In this document: positions 18,295 through 28,411 of the stretch, piece after piece
How the letters are laid out: the number at the start of each line of letters is the position of its first letter
How positions within the stretch are numbered: position 1 is the first letter of the stretch
Origin: Henricia sp. BOLD:AAB3569
Lineage: Eukaryota > Echinodermata > Asteroidea > Spinulosida > Echinasteridae
Assembly (NCBI GenBank): GCA_037783545.1
Contig: JBBELK010000298.1
Span: 4,278,001-4,342,000 of the forward strand
Length of the DNA stretch: 64,000 bases
Reading direction: 5' to 3'
Notes under the pieces: model-generated
The model's input: the letters and a program-made list of their open reading frames with translations, nothing else
What the model was told of the DNA's origin: nothing
Database searches by the model: none
Translations under genes and position numbers: made by a program

Positions 18295-18879
18295 CTATTT
18301 CTTGGCTGGCTTTGACGATTTGGTCTTGGGCTTGTCTACCGACTTCTTGACGACCGTCTTCTTGGCTGGCTTGGGTTTGACCGATTTCTTGGGACTCGTG
18401 GACTTGGTTTTCTTGTCAGAAGTCTTGGTCGCTTTGGATGTTTTCTTCGGTGTCGTCTTTGGTTTTGGCTTAGGGGTTTTCCTGGACTTTTCCGCTGCCT
18501 TTGCCCTTTCCTTGTGTTCTGCTTTATTGAGTCGTTCCCTCTCCTTCTTGGCCTTGGCTTGCTCTTTCTCTCGACTTGCTTTGGCTTTTTCCTTCTCCTT
18601 CGTTGCTTTTGCTTTGGCCTCGGCCTTTACTTTGCTAGTGTCCAACTTGAAGGTACCAGCTGCTCCATGGCCCTTGGTGCGGATAAGTTTGCCCTTGTCC
18701 ACGCCTGAGTTGAGGGCATTGCGGATAACCCGGGCCTTCGCCTCGGTGTCAACGTCTAGGTTCTCTTTAAGGTACTTCTTAATGGCTTGCGCAGAAGACC
18801 CCTTCTTGTCACCGAGGGCGGCGATTGCGGTTGAGATATTTTGGAGAAGAGACGGGGTAGTTGTCTTGGTCGAAGCCAT
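18295..18879 (-). CDS. H1: Linker histone H1, first regular minus-strand copy
   Basis: This intronless gene encodes 194 residues and stands for the family. Residues 1-7 are a very short N-tail. Residues 8-80 form the winged-helix H1/H5 globular domain (SLLQNISTAIAAL, GSSAQAIKKYLKEN, RVIRNALNSGVDKGKLIRTK, GHGAAGTFKLD). Residues 82-137 hold no Pro or Gly and ten Glu among many Lys, likely one long charged helix. Residues 138-194 are Lys/Pro/Ser/Thr-rich with CDK-type TPKK (143-146) and SPKK (162-165) motifs. The start is the ATG at 18879 in CACCAAC ATG G context; open sequence upstream has no ATG. Linker histones bind nucleosome entry-exit DNA and compact chromatin. This copy has Asn in ERLNKAEHKER, TPKPKP for TRKPKP, and Asp in VDKPKTK. 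Confidence 0.97.
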   Translation of the reverse strand: MASTKTTTPSLLQNISTAIAALGDKKGSSAQAIKKYLKENLDVDTEAKARVIRNALNSGVDKGKLIRTKGHGAAGTFKLDTSKVKAEAKAKATKEKEKAKASREKEQAKAKKERERLNKAEHKERAKAAEKSRKTPKPKPKTTPKKTSKATKTSDKKTKSTSPKKSVKPKPAKKTVVKKSVDKPKTKSSKPAKK

Positions 18880-19084
18880 GTTGGTGCTGATGAAGTACAG
18901 TTGGATGTTGCAGGATCCGTATAACGGGGTCGCGCGGACGCGGTCGGTGCTCTGCCCGTTCAACCGTAGCAGCAGGGAATCTGGGCAGTAACCGTCTCTC
19001 CCCCGGCGAATCTGTGTTTTCAGTCGCCACTAAAATCACTTTTCTGCGACGTACAGTTACTTGTTTGATTCAAATCAAAAATAT
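18880..19084 (-). promoter_or_regulatory. H1 promoter region, type example
   Basis: Reading toward the gene: TATATTT (19078-19084) next to an octamer-like ATTTGAAT inside an inverted repeat TTTGATT-TG-AATCAAA; AAACACA, the H1-specific AC box (19013-19019, 134-140 bases above the ATG); GA-rich and GC-rich sequence; then TTATAC (18919-18924), 40-45 bases above the ATG. The AC box lies about 90-100 bases above TTATAC, the usual distance in animal H1 promoters, so TTATAC is the likelier TATA element. No start site is proven. The other units are the same except for single changes. Confidence 0.6.
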
Positions 19085-19294
19085 ATCCTTTTAGATGGAC
19101 TTTCACTTTCGACACACAGGGAAGTTAATAGCGTTTGGCCAAAATGTCTTTTCGTAGTGAGCGAAGATTTGTCAAGCTGTCAGTTTTGTAATGTCGTGTG
19201 TAATAATCACTCTTGGGAATATGTAACGGTGTCGTGTGTAATTGGCAAATTTTGACTGGAAGTATGCGTCCGCCTGATGGAACCTTCTTATTAA

Positions 19295-19312
19295 GGGTTG
19301 GGGGAGGGGTGG
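19295..19312 (+). other. G-rich tract in H1 spacer, type example
   Basis: GGGTTGGGGGAGGGGTGG lies in every spacer on the plus strand, about 415 bases above each minus-strand start codon. It could form a G-quadruplex with one short tract, or a triplex with its polypurine strand. Three spacers carry GGGTTGGGGTAGGGGTGG (34278, 41098 and 47918 region). Confidence 0.6.
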
Positions 19313-19658
19313 CGTTATTATTTTCTTCTGGAAATGAGGAAAGCAAACAATATGAGCCATTGTACTTTGCAATGCAAGATGGCCGACTAATATATTTGAT
19401 TTCCAAAATAGCGCCCTCAATCGGTTGTTTGAGAATCGGGTCTTTATTTTTTTTCTAAATTTGTTTTATTGTTATTACTAATTTATATTATGTAATTTAT
19501 TTTCTGTTATTTATTATTTTAAAAATGTTTATTGATTGATTGATCGCTTTATTTATTTTTAAACTTTTGGTGGGGTGGTTTGGGCAGATCAAAATATCTC
19601 TTTTGTAGTTGTGATGGCTCTGAAAAGAGCCGTTAGGTTTGTTGCTTTTTCGTCACAG

Positions 19659-20243
19659 CTATTTCTTGGCTGGCTTTGACGATTTGGTCTTGGGCTTGTC
19701 TACCGACTTCTTGACGACCGTCTTCTTGGCTGGCTTGGGTTTGACCGATTTCTTGGGACTCGTGGACTTGGTTTTCTTGTCAGAAGTCTTGGTCGCTTTG
19801 GATGTTTTCTTCGGTGTCGTCTTTGGTTTTGGCTTAGGGGTTTTCCTGGACTTTTCCGCTGCCTTTGCCCTTTCCTTGTGTTCTGCTTTCTTGAGTCGTT
19901 CCCTCTCCTTCTTGGCCTTGGCTTGCTCTTTCTCTCGACTTGCTTTGGCTTTTTCCTTCTCCTTCGTTGCTTTTGCTTTGGCCTCGGCCTTTACTTTGCT
20001 AGTGTCCAACTTGAAGGTACCAGCTGCTCCATGGCCCTTGGTGCGGATAAGTTTGCCCTTGTCCACGCCTGAGTTGAGGGCATTGCGGATAACCCGGGCC
20101 TTCGCCTCGGTGTCAACGTCTAGGTTCTCTTTAAGGTACTTCTTAATGGCTTGCGCAGAAGACCCCTTCTTGTCACCGAGGGCGGCGATTGCGGTTGAGA
20201 TATTTTGGAGAAGAGACGGGGTAGTTGTCTTGGTCGAAGCCAT
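19659..20243 (-). CDS. H1: Linker histone H1 copy
   Basis: 194 residues. Compared with the commonest protein it has HKERAKA for HKEKAKA, TPKPKP for TRKPKP and VDKP for VAKP. These changes are shared with the copies at 18295 and 21023, so this group arose by local duplication. Confidence 0.97.
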   Translation of the reverse strand: MASTKTTTPSLLQNISTAIAALGDKKGSSAQAIKKYLKENLDVDTEAKARVIRNALNSGVDKGKLIRTKGHGAAGTFKLDTSKVKAEAKAKATKEKEKAKASREKEQAKAKKERERLKKAEHKERAKAAEKSRKTPKPKPKTTPKKTSKATKTSDKKTKSTSPKKSVKPKPAKKTVVKKSVDKPKTKSSKPAKK

Positions 20244-21022
20244 GTTGGTGCTGATGAAGTACAGTTGGATGTTGCAGGATCCGTATAACGGGGTCGCGCG
20301 GACGCGGTCGGTGCTCTGCCCGTTCAACCGTAGCAGCAGGGAATCTGGGCAGTAACCGTCTCTCCCCCGGCGAATCTGTGTTTTCAGTCGCCACTAAAAT
20401 CACTTTTCTGCGACGTACAGTTACTTGTTTGATTCAAATCAAAAATATATCCTTTTAGATGGACTTTCACTTTCGACACACAGGGAAGTTAATAGCGTTT
20501 GGCCAAAATGTCTTTTAGTAGTGAGCGAAGATTTGTCAAGCTGTCAGTTTTGTAATGTCGTGTGTAATAATCACTCTTGGGAATATGTAACGGTGTCGTG
20601 TGTAATTGGCAAATTTTGACCGGAAGTATGCGTCCGCCTGATGGAACCTTCTTATTAAGGGTTGGGGGAGGGGTGGCGTTATTATTTTCTTCTGGAAATG
20701 AGGAAAGCAAACAATATGAGCCATTGTACTTTGCAATGCAAGATGGCCGACTAATATATTTGATTTCCAAAATAGCGCCCTCAATCGGTTGTTTGAGAAT
20801 CGGGTCTTTATTTTTTTTCTAAATTTGTTTTATTGTTATTACTAATTTATATTATGTAATTTATTTTCTGTTATTTATTATTTTAAAAATGTTTATTGAT
20901 TGATTGATCGCTTTATTTATTTTTAAACTTTTGGTGGGGTGGTTTGGGCAGATCAAAATATCTCTTTTGTAGTTGTGATGGCTCTGAAAAGAGCCGTTAG
21001 GTTTGTTGCTTTTTCGTCACAG

Positions 21023-21607
21023 CTATTTCTTGGCTGGCTTTGACGATTTGGTCTTGGGCTTGTCTACCGACTTCTTGACGACCGTCTTCTTGGCTGGCTT
21101 GGGTTTGACCGATTTCTTGGGACTCGTGGACTTGGTTTTCTTGTCAGAAGTCTTGGTCGCTTTGGATGTTTTCTTCGGTGTCGTCTTTGGTTTTGGCTTA
21201 GGGGTTTTCCTGGACTTTTCCGCTGCCTTTGCCCTTTCCTTGTGTTCTGCTTTCTTGAGTCGTTCCCTCTCCTTCTTGGCCTTGGCTTGCTCTTTCTCTC
21301 GACTTGCTTTGGCTTTTTCCTTCTCCTTCGTTGCTTTTGCTTTGGCCTCGGCCTTTACTTTGCTAGTGTCCAACTTGAAGGTACCAGCTGCTCCATGGCC
21401 CTTGGTGCGGATAAGTTTGCCCTTGTCCACGCCTGAGTTGAGGGCATTGCGGATAACCCGGGCCTTCGCCTCGGTGTCAACGTCTAGGTTCTCTTTAAGG
21501 TACTTCTTAATGGCTTGCGCAGAAGACCCCTTCTTGTCACCGAGGGCGGCGATTGCGGTTGAGATATTTTGGAGAAGAGACGGGGTAGTTGTCTTGGTCG
21601 AAGCCAT
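21023..21607 (-). CDS. H1: Linker histone H1 copy
   Basis: 194 residues, same protein as the copy at 19659 (HKERAKA, TPKPKP, VDKP). The leader has TGTATTTTC in place of TGTGTTTTC at the H1 box, also seen above the copy at 22383, changing AAACACA to AAATACA. Confidence 0.97.
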   Translation of the reverse strand: MASTKTTTPSLLQNISTAIAALGDKKGSSAQAIKKYLKENLDVDTEAKARVIRNALNSGVDKGKLIRTKGHGAAGTFKLDTSKVKAEAKAKATKEKEKAKASREKEQAKAKKERERLKKAEHKERAKAAEKSRKTPKPKPKTTPKKTSKATKTSDKKTKSTSPKKSVKPKPAKKTVVKKSVDKPKTKSSKPAKK

Positions 21608-22343
21608 GTTGGTGCTGATGAAGTACAGTTGGATGTTGCAGGATCCGTATAACGGGGTCGCGCGGACGCGGTCGGTGCTCTGCCCGTTCAACCGTAGCAG
21701 CAGGGAATCTGGGCAGTAACCGTCTCTCCCCCGGCGAATCTGTATTTTCAGTCGCCACTAAAATCACTTTTCTGCGACGTACAGTTACTTGTTTGATTCA
21801 AATCAAAAATATATCCTTTTAGATGGACTTTCACTTTCGACACACAGGGAAGTTAATAGCGTTTGGCCAAAATGTCTTTTAGTAGTGAGCGAAGATTTGT
21901 CAAGCTGTCAGTTTTGTAATGTCGTGTGTAATAATCACTCTTGGGAATATGTAACGGTGTCGTGTGTAATTGGCAAATTTTGACTGGAAGTATGCGTCCG
22001 CCTGATGGAACCTTCTTATTAAGGGTTGGGGGAGGGGTGGCGTTATTATTTTCTTCTGGAAATGAGGAAAGCAAACAATATGAGCCATTGTACTTTGCAA
22101 TGCAAGATGGCCGACTAATATATTTGATTTCCAAAATAGCGCCCTCAATCGGTTGTTTGAGAATCGGGTCTTTATTTTTTTTCTAAATTTGTTTTATTGT
22201 TATTACTAATTTATATTATGTAATTTATTTTCTGTTATTTATTATTTTTAAAATGTTTATTGATTGATTGATCGCTTTATTTATTTTTAAACTTTTGGTG
22301 GGGTGGTTGGGGCAGATCAAAATATCTCTTTTGTTGTTGTGAT

Positions 22344-22359
22344 GGCTCTGAAAAGAGCC
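22344..22359 (-). terminator. Histone 3' stem-loop with shortened spacing
   Basis: The stem-loop itself is intact. Four bases between the stop codon and the stem (TTAG on the plus strand) are missing, as in the next unit (copy at 23743). This explains the 1360-bp spacing there. Confidence 0.85.
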
Positions 22360-22382
22360 GGTTTGTTGCTTTTTCGTCGCAG

Positions 22383-22967
22383 CTATTTCTCAACTGGCTT
22401 TGACGATTTGGTCTTGGGCTTGGCTACCGACTTCTTGACGACCGTCTTCTTGGCTGGCTTGGGTTTGACCGATTTCTTGGGACTCGTGGACTTGGCTTTC
22501 TTGTCAGAAGTCTTGGTCGCTTTGGATGTTTTCTTCGGTGTCGTCTTTGGTTTTGGCTTAGGGGTTTTCCTGGACTTTTCCGCTGCCTTTGCCCTTTCCT
22601 TGTGTTCTGCTTTCTTGAGTCGTTCCCTCTCCTTCTTGGCCTTGGCTTGCTCTTTCTCTCGACTTGCTTTGGCTTTTTCCTTCTCCTTCGTTGCTTTTGC
22701 TTTGGCCTCGGCCTTTACTTTGCTAGTGTCCAACTTGAAGGTACCAGCTGCTCCATGGCCCTTGGTGCGGATAAGTTTGCCCTTGTCCACGCCTGAGTTG
22801 AGGGCATTGCGGATAACCCGGGCCTTCGCCTCGGTGTCAACGTCTAGGTTCTCTTTAAGGTACTTCTTAATGGCTTGCGCAGAAGACCCCTTCTTGTCAC
22901 CGAGGGCGGCGATTGCGGTTGAGATATTTTGGAGAAGAGACGGGGTAGTTGTCTTGGTCGAAGCCAT
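22383..22967 (-). CDS. H1: Linker histone H1 copy
   Basis: 194 residues with HKERAKA, TPKPKP, Ala in SDKKAKS and a changed end SSKPVEK. The final Glu near the C-terminus is unique to this copy. H1 box is AAATACA as above 21023. Confidence 0.96.
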   Translation of the reverse strand: MASTKTTTPSLLQNISTAIAALGDKKGSSAQAIKKYLKENLDVDTEAKARVIRNALNSGVDKGKLIRTKGHGAAGTFKLDTSKVKAEAKAKATKEKEKAKASREKEQAKAKKERERLKKAEHKERAKAAEKSRKTPKPKPKTTPKKTSKATKTSDKKAKSTSPKKSVKPKPAKKTVVKKSVAKPKTKSSKPVEK

Positions 22968-23742
22968 GTTGGTGCTGATGAAGTACAGTTGGATGTTGCA
23001 GGATCCGTATAACGGGGTCGCGCGGACGCGGTCGGTGCTCTGCCCGTTCAACCGTAGCAGCAGGGAATCTGGGCAGTAACCGTCTCTCCCCCGGCGAATC
23101 TGTATTTTCAGTCGCCACTAAAATCACTTTTCTGCGACGTACAGTTACTTGTTTGATTCAAATCAAAAATATATCCTTTTAGATGGACTTTCACTTTCGA
23201 CACACAGGGAAGTTAATAGCGTTTGGCCAAAATGTCTTTTAGTAGTGAGCGAAGATTTGTCAAGCTGTCAGTTTTGTAATGTCGTGTGTAATAATCACTC
23301 TTGGGAATATGTAACGGTGTCGTGTGTAATTGGCAAATTTTGACTGGAAGTATGCGTCCGCCTGATGGAACCTTCTTATTAAGGGTTGGGGGAGGGGTGG
23401 CGTTATTATTTTCTTCTGGAAATGAGGAAAGCAAACAATATGAGCCATTGTACTTTGCAATGCAAGATGGCCGACTAATATATTTGATTTCCAAAATAGC
23501 GCCCTCAATCGGTTGTTTGAGAATCGGGTCTTTATTTTTTTTCTAAATTTGTTTTATTGTTATTACTAATTTATATTATGTAATTTATTTTCTGTTATTT
23601 ATTATTTTTAAAATGTTTATTGATTGATTGATCGCTTTATTTATTTTTAAACTTTTGGTGGGGTGGTTGGGGCAGATCAAAATATCTCTTTTGTTGTTGT
23701 GATGGCTCTGAAAAGAGCCGGTTTGTTGCTTTTTCGTCGCAG

Positions 23743-24327
23743 CTATTTCTTAACTGGCTTTGACGATTTGGTCTTGGGCTTGGCTACCGACTTCTTGACG
23801 ACCGTCTTCTTGGCTGGCTTGGGTTTGACCGATTTCTTGGGACTCGTGGACTTGGCTTTCTTGTCAGAAGTCTTGGTCGCTTTGGATGTTTTCTTCGGTG
23901 TCGTCTTTGGTTTTGGCTTACGGGTTTTCCTGGACTTTTCCGCTGCCTTTGCCTTTTCCTTGTGTTCTGCTTTCTTGAGTCGTTCCCGCTCCTTCTTGGC
24001 CTTGGCTTGCTCTTTCTCTCGACTTGCTTTGGCTTTTTCCTTCTCCTTCGTTGCTTTTGCTTTGGCCTCGGCCTTTACTTTGCTAGTGTCCAACTTGAAG
24101 GTACCAGCTGCTCCATGGCCCTTGGTGCGGATAAGTTTGCCCTTGTCCACGCCTGAGTTGAGGGCATTGCGGATAACCCGGGCCTTCGCCTCGGTGTCAA
24201 CGTCTAGGTTCTCTTTAAGGTACTTCTTAATGGCTTGCGCAGTAGACCCCTTCTTGTCACCGAGGGCGGCGATTGCGGTTGAGATATTTTGGAGAAGAGA
24301 CGGGGTAGTTGTCTTGGTCGAAGCCAT
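23743..24327 (-). CDS. H1: Linker histone H1 copy
   Basis: 194 residues. Thr for Ser in GSTAQAI, Ala in SDKKAKS, end SSKPVKK. The HKEKAKA and TRKPKP positions have the common form, so this unit looks like a recombinant of the left-edge group and the main type. Confidence 0.96.
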   Translation of the reverse strand: MASTKTTTPSLLQNISTAIAALGDKKGSTAQAIKKYLKENLDVDTEAKARVIRNALNSGVDKGKLIRTKGHGAAGTFKLDTSKVKAEAKAKATKEKEKAKASREKEQAKAKKERERLKKAEHKEKAKAAEKSRKTRKPKPKTTPKKTSKATKTSDKKAKSTSPKKSVKPKPAKKTVVKKSVAKPKTKSSKPVKK

Positions 24328-25106
24328 GTTGGTGCTGATGAAGTACAGTTGGATGTTGCAGGATCCGTATAACGGGGTCGCGCGGACGCAGTCGGTGCTC
24401 TGCCCGTTCAACCGTAGCAGCAGGGAATCTGGGCAGTAACCGTCTCTCTCCCGGCGAATCTGTGTTTTCAGTCGCCACTAAAATCACTTTTCTGCGACGT
24501 ACAGTTACTTGTTTGATTCAAATCAAAAATATATCCTTTTAGATGGACTTTCACTTTCGACACACAGGGAAGTTAATAGCGTTTGGCCAAAATGTCTTTT
24601 AGTAGTGAGCGAAGATTTGTCAAGCTGTCAGTTTTGTAATGTCGTGTGTAATAATCACTCTTGGGAATATGTAACGGTGTCGTGTGTAATTGGCAAATTT
24701 TAACTGGAAGTATGCGTCCGCCTGATGGAACTTTCTTATTAAGGGTTGGGGGAGGGGTGGCGTTATTATTTTCTTCTGGAAATGAGGAAAGCAAACAATA
24801 TGAGCCATTGTACTTTGCAATGCAAGATGGCCGACTAATATATTTGATTTCCAAAATAGCGCCCTCAATCGGTTGTTTGAGAATCGGGTCTTTATTTTTT
24901 TTCTAAATTTGTTTTATTGTTATTACTAATTTATATTATGTAATTTATTTTCTGTTATTTATTATTTTAAAAATGTTTATTGATTGATTGATCGCTTTAT
25001 TTATTTTTAAACTTTTGGTGGGGTGGTTTGGGCAGATCAAAATATCTCTTTTGTAGTTGTGATGGCTCTGAAAAGAGCCGTTAGGTTTGTTGCTTTTTCG
25101 TCACAG

Positions 25107-25691
25107 CTATTTCTTGGCTGGCTTTGACGATTTGGTCTTGGGCTTGGCTACCGACTTCTTGACGACCGTCTTCTTGGCTGGCTTGGGTTTGACCGATTTC
25201 TTGGGACTCGTGGACTTGGTTTTCTTGTCAGAAGTCTTGGTCGCTTTGGATGTTTTCTTCGGTGTCGTCTTTGGTTTTGGCTTAGGGGTTTTCCTGGACT
25301 TTTCCGCTGCCTTTGCCTTTTCCTTGTGTTCTGCTTTCTTGAGTCGTTCCCTCTCCTTTTTGGCCTTGGCTTGCTCTTTCTCTCGACTTGCTTTGGCTTT
25401 TTCCTTCTCCTTCGTTGCTTTTGCTTTGGCCTCGGCCTTTACTTTGCTAGTGTCCAGCTTGAAGGTACCAGCTGCTCCATGGCCCTTGGTGCGGATAAGT
25501 TTGCCCTTGTCCACGCCTGAGTTGAGGGCATTGCGGATAACCCGGGCCTTCGCCTCGGTGTCAACGTCTAGGTTCTCTTTAAGGTACTTCTTAATGGCTT
25601 GCGCAGAAGACCCCTTCTTGTCACCGAGGGCGGCGATTGCGGTTGAGATATTTTGGAGAAGAGACGGGGTTTTTGTCTTGGTCGAAGCCAT
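25107..25691 (-). CDS. H1: Linker histone H1 copy
   Basis: 194 residues with TKTKTPS at the N-terminus, as in the edge copy at 16904, and TPKPKP. The rest matches the common protein. Confidence 0.97.
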   Translation of the reverse strand: MASTKTKTPSLLQNISTAIAALGDKKGSSAQAIKKYLKENLDVDTEAKARVIRNALNSGVDKGKLIRTKGHGAAGTFKLDTSKVKAEAKAKATKEKEKAKASREKEQAKAKKERERLKKAEHKEKAKAAEKSRKTPKPKPKTTPKKTSKATKTSDKKTKSTSPKKSVKPKPAKKTVVKKSVAKPKTKSSKPAKK

Positions 25692-26462
25692 GTTGGTGCT
25701 GATGAAGTACAGTTGGATGTTGCAGGATCCGTATAACGGGGTCGCGCGGACGCGGTCGGTGCTCTGCCCGTTCAACCGTAGCAGCAGGGAATCTGGGCAG
25801 TAACCGTCTCTCCCCCGGCGAATCTGTGTTTTCAGTCGCCACTAAAATCACTTTTCTGCGAGGTACAGTTACTTGTTTGATTCAAATCAAAAATATATCC
25901 TTTTAGATGGACTTTCACTTTCGACACACAGGGAAGTTAATAGCGTTTGGCCAAAATGTCTTTTAGTAGTGAGCGAAGATTTGTCAAGCTGTCAGTTTTG
26001 TAATGTCGTGTGTAATAATCACTCTTGGGAATATGTAACGGTGTCGTGTGTAATTGGCAAATTTTGACTGGAAGTATGCGTCCGCCTGATGGAACCTTCT
26101 TATTAAGGGTTGGGGGAGGGGTGGCGTTATTATTTTCTTCTGGAAATGAGGAAAGCAAACAATATGAGCCATTGTACTTTGCAATGCAAGATGGCCGACT
26201 AATATTTTTGATTTTAGCGCCCTCAATCGGTTGTTTGAGAATCGGGTCTTTTTTTTTTCTAAATTTGTTTTATTGTTATTACTAATTTATATTATGTAAT
26301 TTATTTTCTGTTATTTATTATTTTGAAAATGTTTATTGACTGATTGATCGCTTTATTTATTTTTAAACTTTTGGTGGGGTGGTTTGGGCAGATCAAAATA
26401 TCTCTTTTGTAGTTGTGATGGCTCTGAAAAGAGCCGTTAGGTTTGTTGCTTTTTCGTCACAG

Positions 26463-27047
26463 CTATTTCTTGGCTGGCTTTGACGATTTGGTCTTGGGCT
26501 TGGCTACCGACTTCTTGACGACCGTCTTCTTGGCTGGCTTGGGTTTGACCGATTTCTTGGGACTCGTGGACTTGGTTTTCTTGTCAGAAGTCTTGGTCGC
26601 TTTGGATGTTTTCTTCGGTGTCGTCTTTGGTTTTGGCTTACGGGTTTTCCTGGACTTTTCCGCTGCCTTTGCCTTTTCCTTGTGTTCTGCTTTCTTGAGT
26701 CGTTCCCTCTCCTTTTTGGCCTTGGCTTGCTCTTTCTCTCGACTTGCTTTGGCTTTTTCCTTCTCCTTCGTTGCTTTTGCTTTGGCCTCGGCCTTTACTT
26801 TGCTAGTGTCCAACTTGAAGGTACCAGCTGCTCCATGGCCCTTGGTGCGGATAAGTTTGCCCTTGTCCACGCCTGAGTTGAGGGCATTGCGGATAACCCG
26901 GGCCTTCGCCTCGGTGTCAACGTCTAGGTTCTCTTTAAGGTACTTCTTAATGGCTTGCGCAGAAGACCCCTTCTTGTCACCGAGGGCGGCGATTGCGGTT
27001 GAGATATTTTGGAGAAGAGACGGGGTAGTTGTCTTGGTGGAAGCCAT
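26463..27047 (-). CDS. H1: Linker histone H1 copy
   Basis: 194 residues identical to the commonest protein. A silent change lies in codon 3. Its downstream spacer has TGACTGATTGATCG in place of TGATTGATTGATCG. The spacer on its left, next to the copy at 25107, is 8 bases short (1356-bp spacing). Confidence 0.97.
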   Translation of the reverse strand: MASTKTTTPSLLQNISTAIAALGDKKGSSAQAIKKYLKENLDVDTEAKARVIRNALNSGVDKGKLIRTKGHGAAGTFKLDTSKVKAEAKAKATKEKEKAKASREKEQAKAKKERERLKKAEHKEKAKAAEKSRKTRKPKPKTTPKKTSKATKTSDKKTKSTSPKKSVKPKPAKKTVVKKSVAKPKTKSSKPAKK

Positions 27048-27826
27048 GTTGGTGCTGATGAAGTACAGTTGGATGTTGCAGGATCCGTATAACGGGGTCG
27101 CGCGGACGCGGTCGGTGCTCTGCCCGTTCAACCGTAGCAGCAGGGAATCTGGGCAGTAACCGTCTCTCCCCCGGCGAATCTGTGTTTTCAGTCGCCACTA
27201 AAATCACTTTTCTGCGACGTACAGTTACTTGTTTGATTCAAATCAAAAATATATCCTTTTAGATGGACTTTCACTTTCGACACACAGGGAAGTTAATAGC
27301 GTTTGGCCAAAATGTCTTTTAGTAGTGAGCTAAGATTTGTCAAGCTGTCAGTTTTGTAATGTCGTATGTAATAATCACTCTTGGGAATATGTAACGGTGT
27401 CGTGTGTAATTGGCAAATTTTGACTGGAAGTATGCGTCCGCCTGATGGAACTTTCTTATTAAGGGTTGGGGGAGGGGTGGCGTTATTATTTTCTTCTGGA
27501 AATGAGGAAAGCAAACAATATGAGCCATTGTACTTTGCAATGCAAGATGGCCGACTAATATATTTGATTTCCAAAATAGCGCCCTCAATCGGTTGTTTGA
27601 GAATCGGGTCTTTATTTTTTTTCTAAATTTGTTTTATTGTTATTACTAATTTATATTATGTAATTTATTTTCTGTTATTTATTATTTTAAAAATGTTTAT
27701 TGATTGATTGATCGCTTTATTTATTTTTAAACTTTTGGTGGGGTGGTTTGGGCAGATCAAAATATCTCTTTTGTAGTTGTGATGGCTCTGAAAAGAGCCG
27801 TTAGGTTTGTTGCTTTTTCGTCACAG

Positions 27827-28411
27827 CTATTTCTTGGCTGGCTTTGACGATTTGGTCTTGGGCTTGGCTACCGACTTCTTGACGACCGTCTTCTTGGCTG
27901 GCTTGGGTTTGACCGATTTCTTGGGACTCGTGGACTTGGTTTTCTTGTCAGAAGTCTTGGTCGCTTTGGATGTTTTCTTCGGTGTCGTCTTTGGTTTTGG
28001 CTTACGGGTTTTCCTGGACTTTTCCGCTGCCTTTGCCTTTTCCTTGTGTTCTGCTTTCTTGAGTCGTTCCCTCTCCTTCTTGGCCTTGGCTTGCTCTTTC
28101 TCTCGACTTGCTTTGGCTTTTTCCTTCTCCTTCGTTGCTTTTGCTTTGGCCTCGGCCTTTACTTTGCTAGTGTCCAACTTGAAGGTACCAGCTGCTCCAT
28201 AGCCCTTGGTGCGGATAAGTTTGCCCTTGTCCACGCCTGAGTTGAGGGCATTGCGGATAACCCGGGCCTTCGCCTCGGTGTCAACGTCTAGGTTCTCTTT
28301 AAGGTACTTCTTAATGGCTTGCGCATAAGACCCCTTCTTGTCACCGAGGGCGGCGATTGCGGTTGAGATATTTTGGAGAAGAGACGGGGTAGTTGTCTTG
28401 GTCGAAGCCAT
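27827..28411 (-). CDS. H1: Linker histone H1 copy
   Basis: 194 residues with Tyr for Ser in GSYAQAI and Tyr for His in KGYGAAG. The Tyr codon change (TAT for TCT) is the same base change seen in the three 52-bp-deletion copies at the right end. Confidence 0.96.
   Translation of the reverse strand: MASTKTTTPSLLQNISTAIAALGDKKGSYAQAIKKYLKENLDVDTEAKARVIRNALNSGVDKGKLIRTKGYGAAGTFKLDTSKVKAEAKAKATKEKEKAKASREKEQAKAKKERERLKKAEHKEKAKAAEKSRKTRKPKPKTTPKKTSKATKTSDKKTKSTSPKKSVKPKPAKKTVVKKSVAKPKTKSSKPAKK

Noticed and set aside
18880-18963. 28-residue N-terminal extension of H1 (NGQSTDRVRATPLYG...)
   Set aside because: It opens with TTG, not ATG, and lies in promoter or leader sequence. The first ATG gives the MASTK start in good context.
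18275-18991. 238-residue open frame on the plus strand opposite each H1 gene (MLLFRHSYFLAGFDD...)
   Set aside because: It is the antisense shadow of a Lys/Ala/Glu-rich gene whose codons give no stops in that frame. It stays open because the units are copies of each other, and it shows no domain.
19172-19458. Open frames of 81, 82 and 93 residues on both strands of each spacer
   Set aside because: They overlap each other on opposite strands, shift with single-base indels between units and show no conserved protein pattern.
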